In this document: piece by piece, positions 1-9,528 of the stretch
How positions within the stretch are numbered: position 1 is the first letter of the stretch
How the letters are laid out: the number at the start of each line of letters is the position of its first letter
Source: Stenotrophomonas raiganjensis (SeqCode)
GTDB lineage: Bacteria > Pseudomonadota > Gammaproteobacteria > Xanthomonadales > Xanthomonadaceae
Length of the DNA: 64,000 nucleotides
Assembly (NCBI RefSeq): GCF_030658505.1
Contig: NZ_JAUTXR010000188.1
Coordinates: 38,126-102,125 of the forward strand
Direction: 5' to 3'
Made by a program: the position numbers and the translations under genes
Notes under the pieces: generated by a model
What the model was told of the DNA's origin: nothing
Database searches by the model: none
Seen by the model: only the letters and a program-made list of their open reading frames with translations

Positions 1-428
1 GCCAGCTGTTGGATACCCAAGGCGCGCACGACTTCGATCGCGGCGCGCGCGCCGTCTTCGATCGACAGCTCGGGGAAGTCGAGACGATACGGTTGGCCGG
101 TGGCCGGGTTGAGCGAGGCCGGACCGGTCGAGCCCTTGCAGCTGCCCAGCGAGTTCACGCAGACCACGAACCAGCGGTCGGTATCGATCGCCTTGCCGGG
201 TCCGACCATGCCTTCCCACCAGCCCGCTGCCGGGTTGGCGTCGTTGGCTGCCGCGTGTGCATCCGGCGAGAGGCCGGTCACGATCAGGATCGCGTTGCTG
301 GCGTCGGCCGCCAGTGTTCCCCAGGTCTCATAGGCCACGCGCGCGCCGTGCAGGGCGCCGCCGCGCTTGAACGGGAAGGGCGAGGGCAGGGCGTGGAAGC
401 GGGTGCCGGGCGGGATGAATTCGGTCAT
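1..428 (-). CDS. metX: MetX-family homoserine/serine O-acyltransferase, 3' end outside window
   Basis: This is the N-terminal 142 codons of an alpha/beta-hydrolase acyltransferase; the rest, including the catalytic Ser-Asp-His triad, lies beyond the window edge. The start is the ATG at 428-426, giving MTEFIPPGTRFHAL. The family signatures AYETWG, NAILIVTGLSPDAHA and NSLGSCKGSTGPAS are visible. MetX enzymes acylate homoserine for methionine synthesis, but the Xanthomonas and Stenotrophomonas branch is known to include serine O-succinyltransferases that feed cysteine synthesis. The GSCKGSTGP loop and overall sequence look like that branch, which is inference. It lies 70 bp downstream of the ccm operon on the same strand and could be read through from it. 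The family is sure; the substrate is open. Confidence 0.85.
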   Translation of the reverse strand, partial: MTEFIPPGTRFHALPSPFPFKRGGALHGARVAYETWGTLAADASNAILIVTGLSPDAHAAANDANPAAGWWEGMVGPGKAIDTDRWFVVCVNSLGSCKGSTGPASLNPATGQPYRLDFPELSIEDGARAAIEVVRALGIQQL

Positions 429-498
429 GCAGGCATTCTAGCGGGGCCGCATGTGGAGCTGGCGACACGCTGGTTTCCATCGGCACTACCGCGGCGCG

Positions 499-1488
499 TT
501 ACGGGAAGCGCAGCTCCACAACACCGTCGTGGGGCAGGCTCACCTTCACCGGTACGCTCTGCAGGTCATCCTCGCTGCGGTTGGCGCTGCCGGTGCGCGA
601 GATGCGTGCCAGCACTTCCACTTCGCGATGGGCCGACAGCGGTGCGGTTGGCATCGGGCTGTCAGCGTCACTCAGCCCGACCGTGGCCGGGAATCCGGCC
701 AAGGGCAGCTTGCGTGCGGCCACCGGCATCGGCGGTCCACCCACGGCGCGGGCCAGCACGAATACCTGGGTGCTGGCCGGCCACTCGGTGCCCTTCAACG
801 CAGGCAACTGCACGCGCACCTGCAACAGCGCCGGTGGCGCCGCAACGGCTGCATCGGACGGTTGACCGGCGGCTTCACGGGCGATGGCGATCTGCGCCTG
901 CAGCGCCTGCGCGGCGCCGGGCTCAAGCCGTGGCAGCAGGCCGCTCCACACATCTGCGGCCTCGGCATTCTTTCCGCGCTGGCGCAGGGCGATCCCCAGC
1001 AGCCAGCTGGCACGCTCGGCATCGGGTGCCAGCGCACGCGCCTGCTGCAGCCAGGCCATCGCCGTGTCATCGAACTGCTTGCCGGCATCGGCCTGCGCAC
1101 GTGCCTGCGCCGCTTCCACCAGCACGCCGGGGTCTTCCGGGGCGAGAGTGGCGGCCCGCGCGAACGCGTCCGCCGCGGCAGCGGCGTTGCCCAGTTCGGC
1201 TTGCGACCGGCCAAGCAGCGCCCAGCCATCGGCCCGCTGTGGGTCACGCTTCAGTGCATCCTGCAGGGCCTGCACGCCATCGCGCAGGGTGGCTACCGAA
1301 GGCGTCGGTTGTATCTGTGCGGCACGTGGATCACCTACCAGCAGGTACAGGCAGGCACCGGCCACGCCCAGTGCGAATACGCCGACCACGAAACCGCGGC
1401 GGCCAGAGTGGCGCAGCGGCCACAGCACCAGCGCTGCCATCAACGCAGCAACCAGACCGGCCAGCATCGGCAGCCAATGGCTCACCAT
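499..1488 (-). CDS. ccmI: Cytochrome c maturation protein CcmI/CycH (TPR)
   Basis: This is the apocytochrome c chaperone of the haem ligation machinery, 329 residues. Two N-terminal membrane segments (about 5-23 and 33-52) are followed by a periplasmic region with TPR-like helices (about 70-200, for example ADGWALLGRSQAELGNAAAAADAF), then a C-terminal beta-rich domain. Known CcmI proteins hold the unfolded apocytochrome C-terminus by their TPRs and deliver it to CcmH/CcmF. Its start overlaps the end of ccmH by 7 nt, so the two are probably translationally coupled. It is the last gene of the ccm operon. Confidence 0.9.
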   Translation of the reverse strand: MVSHWLPMLAGLVAALMAALVLWPLRHSGRRGFVVGVFALGVAGACLYLLVGDPRAAQIQPTPSVATLRDGVQALQDALKRDPQRADGWALLGRSQAELGNAAAAADAFARAATLAPEDPGVLVEAAQARAQADAGKQFDDTAMAWLQQARALAPDAERASWLLGIALRQRGKNAEAADVWSGLLPRLEPGAAQALQAQIAIAREAAGQPSDAAVAAPPALLQVRVQLPALKGTEWPASTQVFVLARAVGGPPMPVAARKLPLAGFPATVGLSDADSPMPTAPLSAHREVEVLARISRTGSANRSEDDLQSVPVKVSLPHDGVVELRFP

Positions 1489-1931
1489 CCGTCTCCTTCA
1501 TCGGCCTTGCCGGCCGCTGCGGCGCCAACCGTACGGCCACGGCGGCGGACGATGCCCAGCACCACCAGAGCACCCGCACCGAGCATCAGCAGGGGACCAC
1601 CCCACAGCAACCAGGTGCCCGGCTGCAGTGGCGGTTGATAGAGCACGAAATCACCGTAACGTGCCACCAGGAACTGCTTGATCTGTGCATCGTCGTGGCC
1701 CTGCTGCATCAGCTGCAGTACCTCGCGGCGCAGGTCCTGGGCAATCTGCGCGTTGGAATCGGCCAGCGACTGGTTCTGGCATTGCACGCAGCGCAGCTGC
1801 GCGGCCAGGTCGTGGAAGCGGCGTTCTTCGGCGCCGTCGCGGAACTGCAGCGGCTGCGGGTCGTGCAGCGGCTGCTGGGCCAGCACGGCCAGCGGCAGCA
1901 TCAGGAACAGCAGCCCCAGCAGCCAGCGCAT
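1482..1931 (-). CDS. ccmH: Cytochrome c maturation thioreductase CcmH/CcmL
   Basis: This is a 149-residue membrane-anchored thiol-disulfide protein that reduces the apocytochrome haem-binding cysteines before haem attachment. A signal peptide covers about 1-18, the family motif LRCVQCQNQ has its redox pair at C48 and C51, and a C-terminal membrane anchor begins at WLLWGGPLLMLGAG. The ATG at 1931 (MRWLLGLL) was chosen because it begins the signal peptide; the upstream in-frame ATG would add 12 unlikely residues. It starts 4 bp after the end of ccmG and overlaps ccmI. Confidence 0.92.
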   Translation of the reverse strand: MRWLLGLLFLMLPLAVLAQQPLHDPQPLQFRDGAEERRFHDLAAQLRCVQCQNQSLADSNAQIAQDLRREVLQLMQQGHDDAQIKQFLVARYGDFVLYQPPLQPGTWLLWGGPLLMLGAGALVVLGIVRRRGRTVGAAAAGKADEGDGW

Positions 1932-1935
1932 GGGC

Positions 1936-2553
1936 TCAGGGTGCCGTATGCAGGGTGTTGCCGGCATTGCCCTGGGCCTTTTCGATCTTCTCCAGCGCTG
2001 GGATCAGCTTCTCGTCGACCACGCGCTGGGTCATCGCTCCACTGTACTTCCAGCGCACGATGCCACTGCCATCGACCAGGAACGTCTCCGGTGCAGCGGT
2101 CACGCCCCAGTCGATCGCGGTGCGGCCTTCGACATCGCTGAGCACGACCATGAACGGGTTGCCCAGCTGTTCCAGCCAGTGCAGTGCATCGGTGGGATCG
2201 TCCTTCCAGTTGTAGCCGATCACGCGCACGCGCTTGCTTTCGGCGAAGCGGGTCAGCACCGGGTGTTCCTCGCGGCAGGCCGCGCACCAGCTGCCCCATA
2301 CATTCAGCAGGTACGGCGCACCGCGCAGATCATCGCTGTGCACGATCATTTCCGGGTCGTGCAGCACCGGCAGTGCGAACGCCGGCGCCGGCTTGTCGAT
2401 CAGCGCCGACGGCAGCACGTCGCGCTGTGGGTCACCCGATTTCATCACCCCGTAGATCATCAGCCCGAGCAGGCCGAAGAAAAACAGCACGCCGATCACG
2501 ATGGCTACCGGCGGCAGCGGGCGGGAGGGACGCGGGGCGGGGGACTCGGACAT
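1936..2553 (-). CDS. ccmG: Thiol:disulfide interchange protein CcmG/DsbE
   Basis: This is a periplasmic thioredoxin-fold protein, 205 residues, tethered by one N-terminal membrane helix (about 16-36). The redox site is WCAAC (C90, C93) in VWGSWCAACREEHP. The proline-alanine pair is AAC rather than the more usual WCPxC. The cis-Pro loop VTAAPETFLVDG matches the family. It passes reductant, probably from DsbD/CcdA, to CcmH or the apocytochrome. The start ATG at 2553 (MSESPAP) lies just past the stop of ccmF. It is one of nine consecutive ccm genes. Confidence 0.93.
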   Translation of the reverse strand: MSESPAPRPSRPLPPVAIVIGVLFFFGLLGLMIYGVMKSGDPQRDVLPSALIDKPAPAFALPVLHDPEMIVHSDDLRGAPYLLNVWGSWCAACREEHPVLTRFAESKRVRVIGYNWKDDPTDALHWLEQLGNPFMVVLSDVEGRTAIDWGVTAAPETFLVDGSGIVRWKYSGAMTQRVVDEKLIPALEKIEKAQGNAGNTLHTAP

Positions 2554-2561
2554 GGGAACTC

Positions 2562-4481
2562 CTACGGACGACGGAAACGGCGGTCGGCGGCGGTGATGAA
2601 TCCGCCCAGGGCCATCAGCAGCGCGCCCAGCCAGATCCAGCGCACGAACGGCTTGATGTGCACCCGCACCGCCCATGCATTGTTGCCCAGCGGCTCGCCC
2701 AATGCCACGTAGACATCGCCGTCGAAGCGTGCATCGATGCCGGCCTCGGTCATCACCTGGCCGCCGCTGGCGTACTGGCGCTTCTCCGGGTGCAGCAGGG
2801 CCCGCTCGCGGCCGTTGCGGAACACCCGCAGATGGCCTCGATCAGCGATGAAATTCGGTCCTTCGCGATGGTCCACGCCCTCGAAGCGCACCTCGTAGCT
2901 GCCCACCGCCAGTTGCTGGCCGGGGGCCAGCGCCACTTCACGCTGCACGTTCAGCGCTTCGACCAGCAGTGCGCCGGCCAGGAACACCGCAATGCCGGCG
3001 TGGGCGACGATCATGCCGAGCATCTCGGCGGTGAAGCGACCATTGCCGCGCAGCCGTTGCCAGACGAAGCGCGCGGTACCGAGCCCGACCCACGCCGCTG
3101 CGGCCACGCCGATGCCGGCTTTCCAGCCATTCTGCGGTGCCCGCCACCAGGCCAGCGCGCCCAGCAGCACCGCCAGGCCCAGCCACGGTGCCAGCAACGC
3201 GAAGGCGCGCGAGGGCTGGTCGCGTTGCCACTTCACCAGCGGGCCGAACGGCAGCAGCAGCACCATCGGTGCCATCAACAGCAGGAACAGGCTGCCGAAG
3301 TAGGGCGGCCCAACCGAGATCTTGCCCAGCGACAGCGCGTCGGCCAGCAGCGGATACAGCGTGCCCAGCAGCACCATCGCGCAGGCGGTGGCCAGCAGCA
3401 GGTTGTTGGCCAGCAGCAGGGTCTCGCGCGAGGTGGCGGTGAAGCCACGGCGCGGGTCTTCGGCGTCCACGCTCAACTGGCTGGCGCGCAGTGCGTACAG
3501 CAGCAGGCTGCCGCCGACCAGTACCGACAGGAACACCAGGATGAACAGGCCGCGCGACGGATCGGCGGCGAACGAATGCACGCTGGTCAGCACGCCCGAG
3601 CGCACCAGGAAGGTGCCCAGCAGCGACAGCGCGAACGCAGCGATCGCCAGCAGCAGGGTCCAGCTGCCGAAGGTGCCGCGTTTTTCGGTGACGGCCTGCG
3701 AATGGATCAGCGCGGCGCCGACCAGCCACGGCATGAAACTGGCGTTCTCCACCGGGTCCCAGAACCACCAGCCGCCCCAGCCCAGCTCGTAGTAGGCCCA
3801 CCAGCTGCCCAGCGCGATGCCGAGGGTCAGGAAGCCCCAGGCAACGTTGGTCCAGGGCCGCGTCCAGCGCAGCCAGCGTGCGTCGACGCGGCCCTCCAGC
3901 AGCGCGGCCACTGCGAATGCGAAGGGCACCGCGAAGCCGACGTAGCCCAGGTACAGCATCGGCGGATGGATGATCAGCCCCGGGTCCTGCAGCAGCGGAT
4001 TGAGATCGCGGCCTTCCAGCGGCGCCGGGTTCAAGCGCAGGAACGGGTTGGAGGTGAAGATCAGGAAGGCGAGGAAGCCAACGCTGACCACGCCCATCAC
4101 TGCCAGCACGCGCGCCTGCACCGGTGCCGGCAGGTGCCGCGAGAACAGCGCCACCGCGCCGGTCCACAGCGCCAGCACCAGCGCCCACATCAGCAGCGAG
4201 CCCTCGTGGGCGCCCCACACCGCCGAATAGCGGTAGATCATCGGCAGCAGCGAATTGGAGTTCTCGGCCACGTAGCGCACCGAGAAGTCCTGCTGCACGA
4301 ACGCGGCGGTCAGCACCGCGAAGGCGCCGGCCAACAGCAGCAACTGTGCGAACGCGGCCGGCCGCGCCACCGCCATCCATGCCCTGTTGTCGCGATGCGC
4401 GCCGGCCAGCGGCAGGCCGGCCTGCAGCAGCGAGGCCAGCAACGCACACAACAGCAGGATCTGACCCAGTTCGGGCAGCAC
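2562..4481 (-). CDS. ccmF: Cytochrome c haem lyase subunit CcmF
   Basis: This is a 639-residue polytopic inner-membrane protein that, with CcmH and CcmI, ligates haem to apocytochrome c in the periplasm. The tryptophan-rich WWD segment, with GWGGWWFWDPVENASFMPW, covers 234-252. The conserved periplasmic and membrane histidines include H172 in IHPPMLYLGY. Length and order match CcmF. It starts with GTG (4481-4479) immediately after the ccmE stop at 4482, and the next gene ccmG begins 9 bp beyond its end. Tight packing indicates one mRNA. Confidence 0.95.
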   Translation of the reverse strand: MLPELGQILLLCALLASLLQAGLPLAGAHRDNRAWMAVARPAAFAQLLLLAGAFAVLTAAFVQQDFSVRYVAENSNSLLPMIYRYSAVWGAHEGSLLMWALVLALWTGAVALFSRHLPAPVQARVLAVMGVVSVGFLAFLIFTSNPFLRLNPAPLEGRDLNPLLQDPGLIIHPPMLYLGYVGFAVPFAFAVAALLEGRVDARWLRWTRPWTNVAWGFLTLGIALGSWWAYYELGWGGWWFWDPVENASFMPWLVGAALIHSQAVTEKRGTFGSWTLLLAIAAFALSLLGTFLVRSGVLTSVHSFAADPSRGLFILVFLSVLVGGSLLLYALRASQLSVDAEDPRRGFTATSRETLLLANNLLLATACAMVLLGTLYPLLADALSLGKISVGPPYFGSLFLLLMAPMVLLLPFGPLVKWQRDQPSRAFALLAPWLGLAVLLGALAWWRAPQNGWKAGIGVAAAAWVGLGTARFVWQRLRGNGRFTAEMLGMIVAHAGIAVFLAGALLVEALNVQREVALAPGQQLAVGSYEVRFEGVDHREGPNFIADRGHLRVFRNGRERALLHPEKRQYASGGQVMTEAGIDARFDGDVYVALGEPLGNNAWAVRVHIKPFVRWIWLGALLMALGGFITAADRRFRRP

Positions 4482-4943
4482 TCAGCGCACCTCGGGAGCC
4501 GTCACCGGCACGTCGTGCCTGCGATGGGCATCGCCCATCTTGTCGGCCACTTCCTTCGGCACGTACTTTTCATCGTGCTTGGCCAGCACCTCATCGGCGA
4601 CGAACACGCCGTCCTGCAGGCGGCCACTGGCGACCACCGCGGTGCCTTCGGCGAACATGTCCGGCAGGATCCGCGACGTGGTCACCGCCAGTTGTGCATC
4701 GCCGTCGGTCACCTCGAAACGCGCTTCCAGCGAGCCGACCGGGCGGTCGAAGGAACCTCTCACCACCATGCCGCCGAGTCGGAAGCGCGACTGTGCATCG
4801 ACATCGCCGCGCAGTACTTCCGAGGGGGTGTACAGGTAGGCGATGTTGCGCTCCAGTGCCATCGCCACCAGCGCGGTGGCCAAGCCGGAGGCGAGCAGGG
4901 CCAGCAGCACCCAGACCAGGCGGCGGCGTTGTACGGGCGTCAT
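4482..4943 (-). CDS. ccmE: Haem chaperone CcmE
   Basis: This is a 153-residue periplasmic haem chaperone anchored by one helix (about 9-29). Haem is bound covalently through a histidine, here H123 in [13 protein letters not shown], with the conserved Y127 four residues on. The [12 protein letters not shown] strand signature of the OB-fold is present at about 53-64. The ATG at 4943 (MTPVQRRR) overlaps the end of ccmD by 4 nt and fits the usual length. Longer in-frame starts lack any family similarity. It takes haem from CcmC and hands it to CcmF. Confidence 0.95.
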   Translation of the reverse strand: MTPVQRRRLVWVLLALLASGLATALVAMALERNIAYLYTPSEVLRGDVDAQSRFRLGGMVVRGSFDRPVGSLEARFEVTDGDAQLAVTTSRILPDMFAEGTAVVASGRLQDGVFVADEVLAKHDEKYVPKEVADKMGDAHRRHDVPVTAPEVR

Positions 4944-5128
4944 CGTTCCAGCTCCGTTGGTAGCGGCGCCGCTGCGTCCTGCCTGCCGGCGCGGGCCTGC
5001 TGCCGTTGCTGGCGTGCCAGTGCCAACCGGCGCGCCACGCGCAGGCGCAGCCACGAACCGATGGCATCGGCGCCGAGTACCAGCACGAACACGGCGTAGG
5101 CGCCGATCACATAAGGCAGATGGGTCAT
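4940..5128 (-). CDS. ccmD: Small membrane protein CcmD
   Basis: This is a 62-residue protein with one membrane helix (about 5-24, [20 protein letters not shown]) followed by a strongly basic, Gln/Arg-rich cytoplasmic tail. That shape, and the position between ccmC and ccmE, is diagnostic for CcmD. CcmD is known to help release holo-CcmE from the CcmABC complex. Four-nucleotide overlaps with both neighbours point to coupled translation. Confidence 0.9.
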   Translation of the reverse strand: MTHLPYVIGAYAVFVLVLGADAIGSWLRLRVARRLALARQQRQQARAGRQDAAAPLPTELER

Positions 5129-5895
5129 GGCTGCGCCTCCCGGGGCGGGCGCGCGGCATCGACACGGCTACCGACCCAGGCCTTGCCGGCCTCACGGTCG
5201 AGGTTGTCGGCGCGCGCCTTGGCCAGCACCGAGCCGGCAAACCAGAACTTGGTGCCGATCACCATCCACCACAGCGGCGCGATCATTGCGCTGCTGATCG
5301 CCGATTCACCGAACACGTTGATCGACTGGCGCTGGTGCAGGCCGCCCCACCAGTCCACCGAGTAGCGGATCACCGGCAGCAGGCTGACACCGACGATGGC
5401 CAGCAGGCCGGCCGCGCGCGCGGCGCTGCGACGGTCCTCGATGGCGTGGTACAGGCCGATCACGCCCAGGTACAGGAACAGCAGTACCAGTTCGCTGGTC
5501 ATGCGCGGGTCCCAGTCCCACCAGGTGCCCCAGGTGCCCTTGCCCCAGATGCTGCCGGTCAGCAGGGTGATCAGGGTGAAACCGGCACCCATCGGTGCGC
5601 AGGCCATGGCCAGGATCTCGCAGACCTTGATCCGCCAGATCAGCGCGATGGCGGCATACAGCGCCATCAGCGCGAACACGAACAGGCTCATCCAGGCACT
5701 GGGCACGTGGATGTAGAGGATGCGGAAACTGTCCAGCTGCTTGGCTTCCGGCGGCACTACCAGCAGCGCCTGCCACATGCCGACCAGCAGCACCGGCACC
5801 GCCGCGAGGTAGAACACCCGCGACCAGCGGGCAGCGAAACGGTCGAACGTGGGAGGCGAACCGAGTTGGTGGAACCAGCGGACAATCGGATTCAT
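5125..5895 (-). CDS. ccmC: Haem handling protein CcmC
   Basis: This is a 256-residue, six-helix inner-membrane protein that presents haem to CcmE. The WWD domain [17 protein letters not shown] lies at about 120-136. The two periplasmic haem-ligand histidines are H63 (YIHVPSAW) and H187 (WWGGLHQRQ). The acidic/basic C-terminal tail is ordinary for the family. It starts 43 bp after the ccmB stop and overlaps ccmD by 4 nt. Confidence 0.95.
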   Translation of the reverse strand: MNPIVRWFHQLGSPPTFDRFAARWSRVFYLAAVPVLLVGMWQALLVVPPEAKQLDSFRILYIHVPSAWMSLFVFALMALYAAIALIWRIKVCEILAMACAPMGAGFTLITLLTGSIWGKGTWGTWWDWDPRMTSELVLLFLYLGVIGLYHAIEDRRSAARAAGLLAIVGVSLLPVIRYSVDWWGGLHQRQSINVFGESAISSAMIAPLWWMVIGTKFWFAGSVLAKARADNLDREAGKAWVGSRVDAARPPREAQP

Positions 5896-5938
5896 GCGTG
5901 GCGGCTATCCAGCAGGGGTGGATTGGCTCTCAGCTCGG

Positions 5939-6634
5939 TCAACTCAGAGAAATGCGTATTGCAGCAGCAGTGGCCAGTGGTGCCAGCACCAGCGCGACCA
6001 GCAGGCCGGCGCCCAGCATCAGCAGCGCACCGACCGGATCCTGTCCGCGCCCGGCTGCCGCCAGGCTGCCTGCGCCGAACACCAGCACCGGCACATACAG
6101 CGGCAACGACAGCAACGCCACGAGAATACCAGAGCGCCGGATGCCTACGGTCAGCGCGGCGACCACGCCACCGATCAGGCTCAGCAGCGGTGTTCCCAGC
6201 AGCAACGATGCCAGCAACATCGGCAGCTGGTCATGCGGCAGATGCAGCATTTCCGCCAGCAGCGGGCTGACCACGATCAACGGCAGTGCAGTGGTGGCCC
6301 AGTGCAGCAGCACGCGCACCAGCACCAGCCAGGCCAGCGGCACCGGCGCCAGCAGCCATTGTTCCAGCGAGCCATCTTCGGCGTCGGAACGGAACAGCGA
6401 ATCCAGCGACAGCTGGCCGGCCAGCAGCACGGCCAACCACAGCACCGCACCGGCGGTGGCGGCCAGCGGCTGTGGTTCGCGGCCCTGGGCAAGGGCGAAC
6501 AGCACCACCACCAGCACCGCGAACAGCAGCGGCTGCAGCGCGTCGCCGCGGCGGCGCCAGAGCAGGCGCAGGTCACGCTTGAGCAGGGCGCCCGCGGTCT
6601 GCCACAGGCCCGGTTCGGTGCCTGGCGCGATCAT
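5939..6634 (-). CDS. ccmB: Haem exporter/CcmE-release permease CcmB
   Basis: This is a 231-residue six-helix permease subunit of the CcmABCD complex, which uses ATP to release haem-loaded CcmE from CcmC. Hydrophobic helices occupy most of the length. The early segment [20 protein letters not shown] and the loop [17 protein letters not shown] are typical CcmB features. It overlaps the end of ccmA by 4 nt (ATGA), consistent with translational coupling of ATPase and permease. Confidence 0.93.
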   Translation of the reverse strand: MIAPGTEPGLWQTAGALLKRDLRLLWRRRGDALQPLLFAVLVVVLFALAQGREPQPLAATAGAVLWLAVLLAGQLSLDSLFRSDAEDGSLEQWLLAPVPLAWLVLVRVLLHWATTALPLIVVSPLLAEMLHLPHDQLPMLLASLLLGTPLLSLIGGVVAALTVGIRRSGILVALLSLPLYVPVLVFGAGSLAAAGRGQDPVGALLMLGAGLLVALVLAPLATAAAIRISLS

Positions 6635-7260
6635 GCGGCACCGCCAAGGTCGAGCTGGCGGGTGCGCACCGGCGGTGCGGCATAGGCGCCGTGGGTGGTA
6701 ACCAGCGCCGCGCCACCGGCGCGCAGGTGCGCCGAAATCATCCGGTTGACCAGGGTGATGCCCTCCAGGTCGAGGTTGGCGTAGGGTTCGTCAAGCAGCC
6801 ACAGCGGCGCCGGCGACAGCCAGATGCGCGCCAGTGCCAGGCGCCGCTTCTGCCCGGCGGACAGATGCCGAACGAGGGTGTCCTCATAACCGGCCAGGCC
6901 GACGATGGCGAGTGCGTTGCCCGGCATCTGCCGCGCACGGCGGCCGTGCAGGCCACACAGGAAATGCAGGTTCTCCAGCGTATCCAGGTCCGGCTTCAAG
7001 GCCGGCAGGTGGCTGAGGTAGGCCACGTACCGTGCTCGCTCGGCATTGCTGGCCGGCTTGCCGTCGATCCGCACCTGGCCGGCGCCAGGCCGGGCCAGGC
7101 CGGCCAGCACGCGCAGCAGGGTGGTCTTGCCGGCGCCATTGCCACCCTGCACCAGCAGGGCTTCGCCGGCGTCCACATGGAAGTCCAGCGGGCCGAACAC
7201 CGGCTCGTCATTGCGGGAGAAGCTCAGGCCGCTGGCGGCCAGCAATGCAGGGGTGTTCAA
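6631..7260 (-). CDS. ccmA: ABC transporter ATP-binding subunit CcmA
   Basis: This is a 209-residue ATPase of the CcmAB complex. It has Walker [10 protein letters not shown] (39-47), signature [13 protein letters not shown] and Walker [12 protein letters not shown]. The start is taken as TTG at 7260-7258 ([12 protein letters not shown]). The only nearby ATG (at about 7276) is in another frame with an immediate stop, and the longer in-frame reading runs through the aminotransferase promoter. The TTG has no strong Shine-Dalgarno, so the exact start is uncertain by a few codons. It is the first gene of the ccm operon, divergent from the aminotransferase gene. Confidence 0.9.
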   Translation of the reverse strand: MNTPALLAASGLSFSRNDEPVFGPLDFHVDAGEALLVQGGNGAGKTTLLRVLAGLARPGAGQVRIDGKPASNAERARYVAYLSHLPALKPDLDTLENLHFLCGLHGRRARQMPGNALAIVGLAGYEDTLVRHLSAGQKRRLALARIWLSPAPLWLLDEPYANLDLEGITLVNRMISAHLRAGGAALVTTHGAYAAPPVRTRQLDLGGAA

Positions 7261-7318
7261 GGGGCAGGGGTCTTCATGCCGGAGTGCGGTCGCAATTGTA
7301 GCGGTGAATGCTGCCCCG

Positions 7319-7388
7319 GTAGCGCCGGGCCATGCCCGTCGGCCGCACGGCATATGCAAAAAGCCGCCGGGCATGACCCGGCGCTGCC
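7319..7388. repeat. SMAG-like GTAG palindrome pair
   Basis: Two head-to-head copies of a GTAG-type palindrome sit in the ccmA/aminotransferase intergenic region. The first, from 7319, reads GTAGCGCCGGGCCATGCCCG. The second is inverted (about 7363-7388) and ends in GCAG rather than GTAG. The pair can fold as one long hairpin and would lie between divergent promoters. Confidence 0.8.
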
Positions 7389-7456
7389 GGCTGAACCCAC
7401 AGTCGCAGCGTGGATTTCGTACACTTCTGGGCCTCGTTCCCCCAGACTCCAGGCCG

Positions 7457-8605
7457 ATGCAACCCAACACCAAGCTGCCCAAGGTCGGTACCACGATCTT
7501 CACCGTGATGTCCCAGCTCGCCGCCGAACACGGCGCGGTCAACCTGGGCCAGGGTTTTCCGGACTTTTCCGCGCCGCAGCGCCTGATCGATGAGACCGCC
7601 AGGGCGATGGCCGCCGGGCTGAACCAGTACCCGCCGATGACCGGCGTGGCGCCGCTGCGCCAGGCCATCGCGCAGAAGGCGCTGGACTGCTATGGCGCGC
7701 AGGTCGATGCGGACAGCGAGATCACTGTCACCAGCGGCGGTACCGAGGCCATCTTCAACGCCATCCACGCCGTGGTGCGTGCGGGCGAGGAAGTGATCGT
7801 GCTCGACCCGGCCTACGACTGCTACGAGCCGGCGATCGACCTGGCCGGTGCGAAGGCCGTGCATGTGTCGCTCGATCCGCAGACGTTCGCGGTCGACTGG
7901 GACCGCGTGCGTGCAGCGATCACCCCGCGCACCCGCATGCTGATCGTCAACACCCCGCACAATCCGTCCGGCGCGATGCTGTCGGCGCAGGACATGCAGG
8001 CGCTGGCCGAGCTGCTGCGCGGCACGCAGATCTACCTGATCTCCGATGAAGTGTATGAGCACATCATCTATGACGGCCGTCGCCATGAATCGGCGCTGCG
8101 CTACCCGGAACTGCGCGAGCGCGCGTTCGTCATCTCCAGCTTCGGCAAGACCTACCACTGCACCGGCTGGAAGATCGGCTATGCGATCGCGCCGCCGGCG
8201 CTGACCGCCGAGTTCCGCAAGGTGCACCAGTACAACACCTTCACCAGCTTCGGTCCGGCGCAGTATGGCTTCGCCGCGATGATCCGCGACGAGCCCGAAC
8301 ACCACCTGGAGCTGGGCGCGTTCTACCAGGCCAAGCGCGACCGCTTCCGCGAGCAGCTGGCCAGCACCCGCCTGAAGGCGCTGCCGGTGCCGGGCGGCTA
8401 CTTCCAGTTGGTCGACTACTCGGCCATCAGCGACCTGCCGGACCATGAGTTCGTGAAGTGGCTGACCATCGAGAAGGGCGTCACCGCCATCCCGCTGTCG
8501 CCGTTCTACGAAAACCCGCCGGCCGGCCAGCGCCTGGTACGCCTGTGCTTCGCCAAGAACGAAGCGACCATGGACGCGGCGATCGAACGCCTGCGCCTGC
8601 TGTGA
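7457..8605 (+). CDS. PLP-dependent aminotransferase, methionine/glutamine type (YbdL-like)
   Basis: This is a fold-type I class I/II aminotransferase, 382 residues. The PLP-binding features are DPAY (117-120), NTPHNPSG (165-172), [11 protein letters not shown] (196-206) and the Schiff-base lysine K231 in [12 protein letters not shown]. The N-terminal [12 protein letters not shown] signature places it with methionine aminotransferases, glutamine transaminase K and kynurenine aminotransferases. It is followed after 14 bp by an omega-amidase. That pairing fits transamination of a keto acid with glutamine and cleavage of the resulting ketoglutaramate. The ATG at 7457 begins the conserved [15 protein letters not shown]. 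The exact amino-acid preference is not decidable here. Confidence 0.9.
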   Translation: MQPNTKLPKVGTTIFTVMSQLAAEHGAVNLGQGFPDFSAPQRLIDETARAMAAGLNQYPPMTGVAPLRQAIAQKALDCYGAQVDADSEITVTSGGTEAIFNAIHAVVRAGEEVIVLDPAYDCYEPAIDLAGAKAVHVSLDPQTFAVDWDRVRAAITPRTRMLIVNTPHNPSGAMLSAQDMQALAELLRGTQIYLISDEVYEHIIYDGRRHESALRYPELRERAFVISSFGKTYHCTGWKIGYAIAPPALTAEFRKVHQYNTFTSFGPAQYGFAAMIRDEPEHHLELGAFYQAKRDRFREQLASTRLKALPVPGGYFQLVDYSAISDLPDHEFVKWLTIEKGVTAIPLSPFYENPPAGQRLVRLCFAKNEATMDAAIERLRLL

Positions 8606-8619
8606 GCGGAGGGGTGAAC

Positions 8620-9426
8620 ATGCAGGACCTGCGCATTTCCCTCGTCCAGGGCGACACCCGCTGGCACGACCCGGCCGGCAACCGCGCCTACTACGGCGCG
8701 CTGCTGGCACCGCTGGCCGGCACTACCGACCTGGTGATCCTGCCGGAGACCTTCACCAGTGGCTTCTCCAACGAGGCCATTGCCCAGGCCGAAGGCATGG
8801 ATGGCCCGACCGTGGCCTGGGTACGCGAGCAGGCCAAGGCCTTGGACGCCGCGGTGATCGGCAGCGTGCAGCTGCGCGACGGCGAGGGGGTCTACAACCG
8901 CCTGCTGTTCGCCACACCCGATGGCAATCTGCAGTTCTACGACAAGCGCCACCTGTTCCGCTACGGCGGCGAACACGAACGCTATGCCGCCGGCCGCGAC
9001 CGCCTGAGCGTGGAATGGAAGGGCTGGCGGATCAATCCGCAGGTCTGCTACGACCTGCGTTTCCCGGTGTTCTGCCGCAACCGCTACAACGTCGAGCGTC
9101 CGCAGCAGCTGGATTTCGACCTGCAGATCTTCGTCGCCAACTGGCCGTCGGCCCGTGCCTATGCGTGGAAGACCCTGCTGCGTGCGCGCGCGATCGAGAA
9201 CCTGTGCTTCGTGGCCGCGGTGAATCGTGTTGGCGTCGATGGCAACCAGCTGCACTACGCCGGTGACAGCGCGGTGATCGACTTCCTTGGCCAGCCTCAG
9301 GTGGAGATCCGCGAGCGCGAGCAGGTGGTGACCACCACGATTTCGGCCGAGGCGTTGGCCGCGCACCGCGCGCGCTTCCCGGCGATGCTCGATGCCGATG
9401 CCTTCCACCTGGACGAACGGGCCTGA
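8620..9426 (+). CDS. Nitrilase-superfamily omega-amidase (YafV-like)
   Basis: This is a 268-residue carbon-nitrogen hydrolase with the Glu-Lys-Cys triad clearly visible: E43 (LPETFTSGF), K109 (YDKRHLF) and C143 (QVCYDLRFP). YafV/Nit2-type omega-amidases hydrolyse 2-oxoglutaramate and 2-oxosuccinamate to ammonia and a dicarboxylate. The ATG at 8620 has AGCGGAGGGG upstream. It follows the aminotransferase gene by 14 bp, presumably in one transcript, and together they could form a glutamine transaminase/omega-amidase route such as methionine salvage repair. That pathway is inference from adjacency. Confidence 0.9.
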   Translation: MQDLRISLVQGDTRWHDPAGNRAYYGALLAPLAGTTDLVILPETFTSGFSNEAIAQAEGMDGPTVAWVREQAKALDAAVIGSVQLRDGEGVYNRLLFATPDGNLQFYDKRHLFRYGGEHERYAAGRDRLSVEWKGWRINPQVCYDLRFPVFCRNRYNVERPQQLDFDLQIFVANWPSARAYAWKTLLRARAIENLCFVAAVNRVGVDGNQLHYAGDSAVIDFLGQPQVEIREREQVVTTTISAEALAAHRARFPAMLDADAFHLDERA

Positions 9427-9528
9427 GCGACGGCCTGAACGCCGCCGCACCAGCGCGCGCGCCTGCATTCAACGTGCACGCGCCCGCTGCTAGATTCGCC
9501 GCCAGTCCGACCGAACTGGAAGTCCGCC

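Noticed and set aside
2184..5099. 971-codon plus-strand frame over ccmF-ccmE
   Set aside because: Gln/Arg/His-rich shadow of the ccm genes with no domain.
6631..7668. N-terminal extension of ccmA to 7668
   Set aside because: The extra 136 residues cross the divergent aminotransferase promoter and its coding start and have no ATPase similarity.
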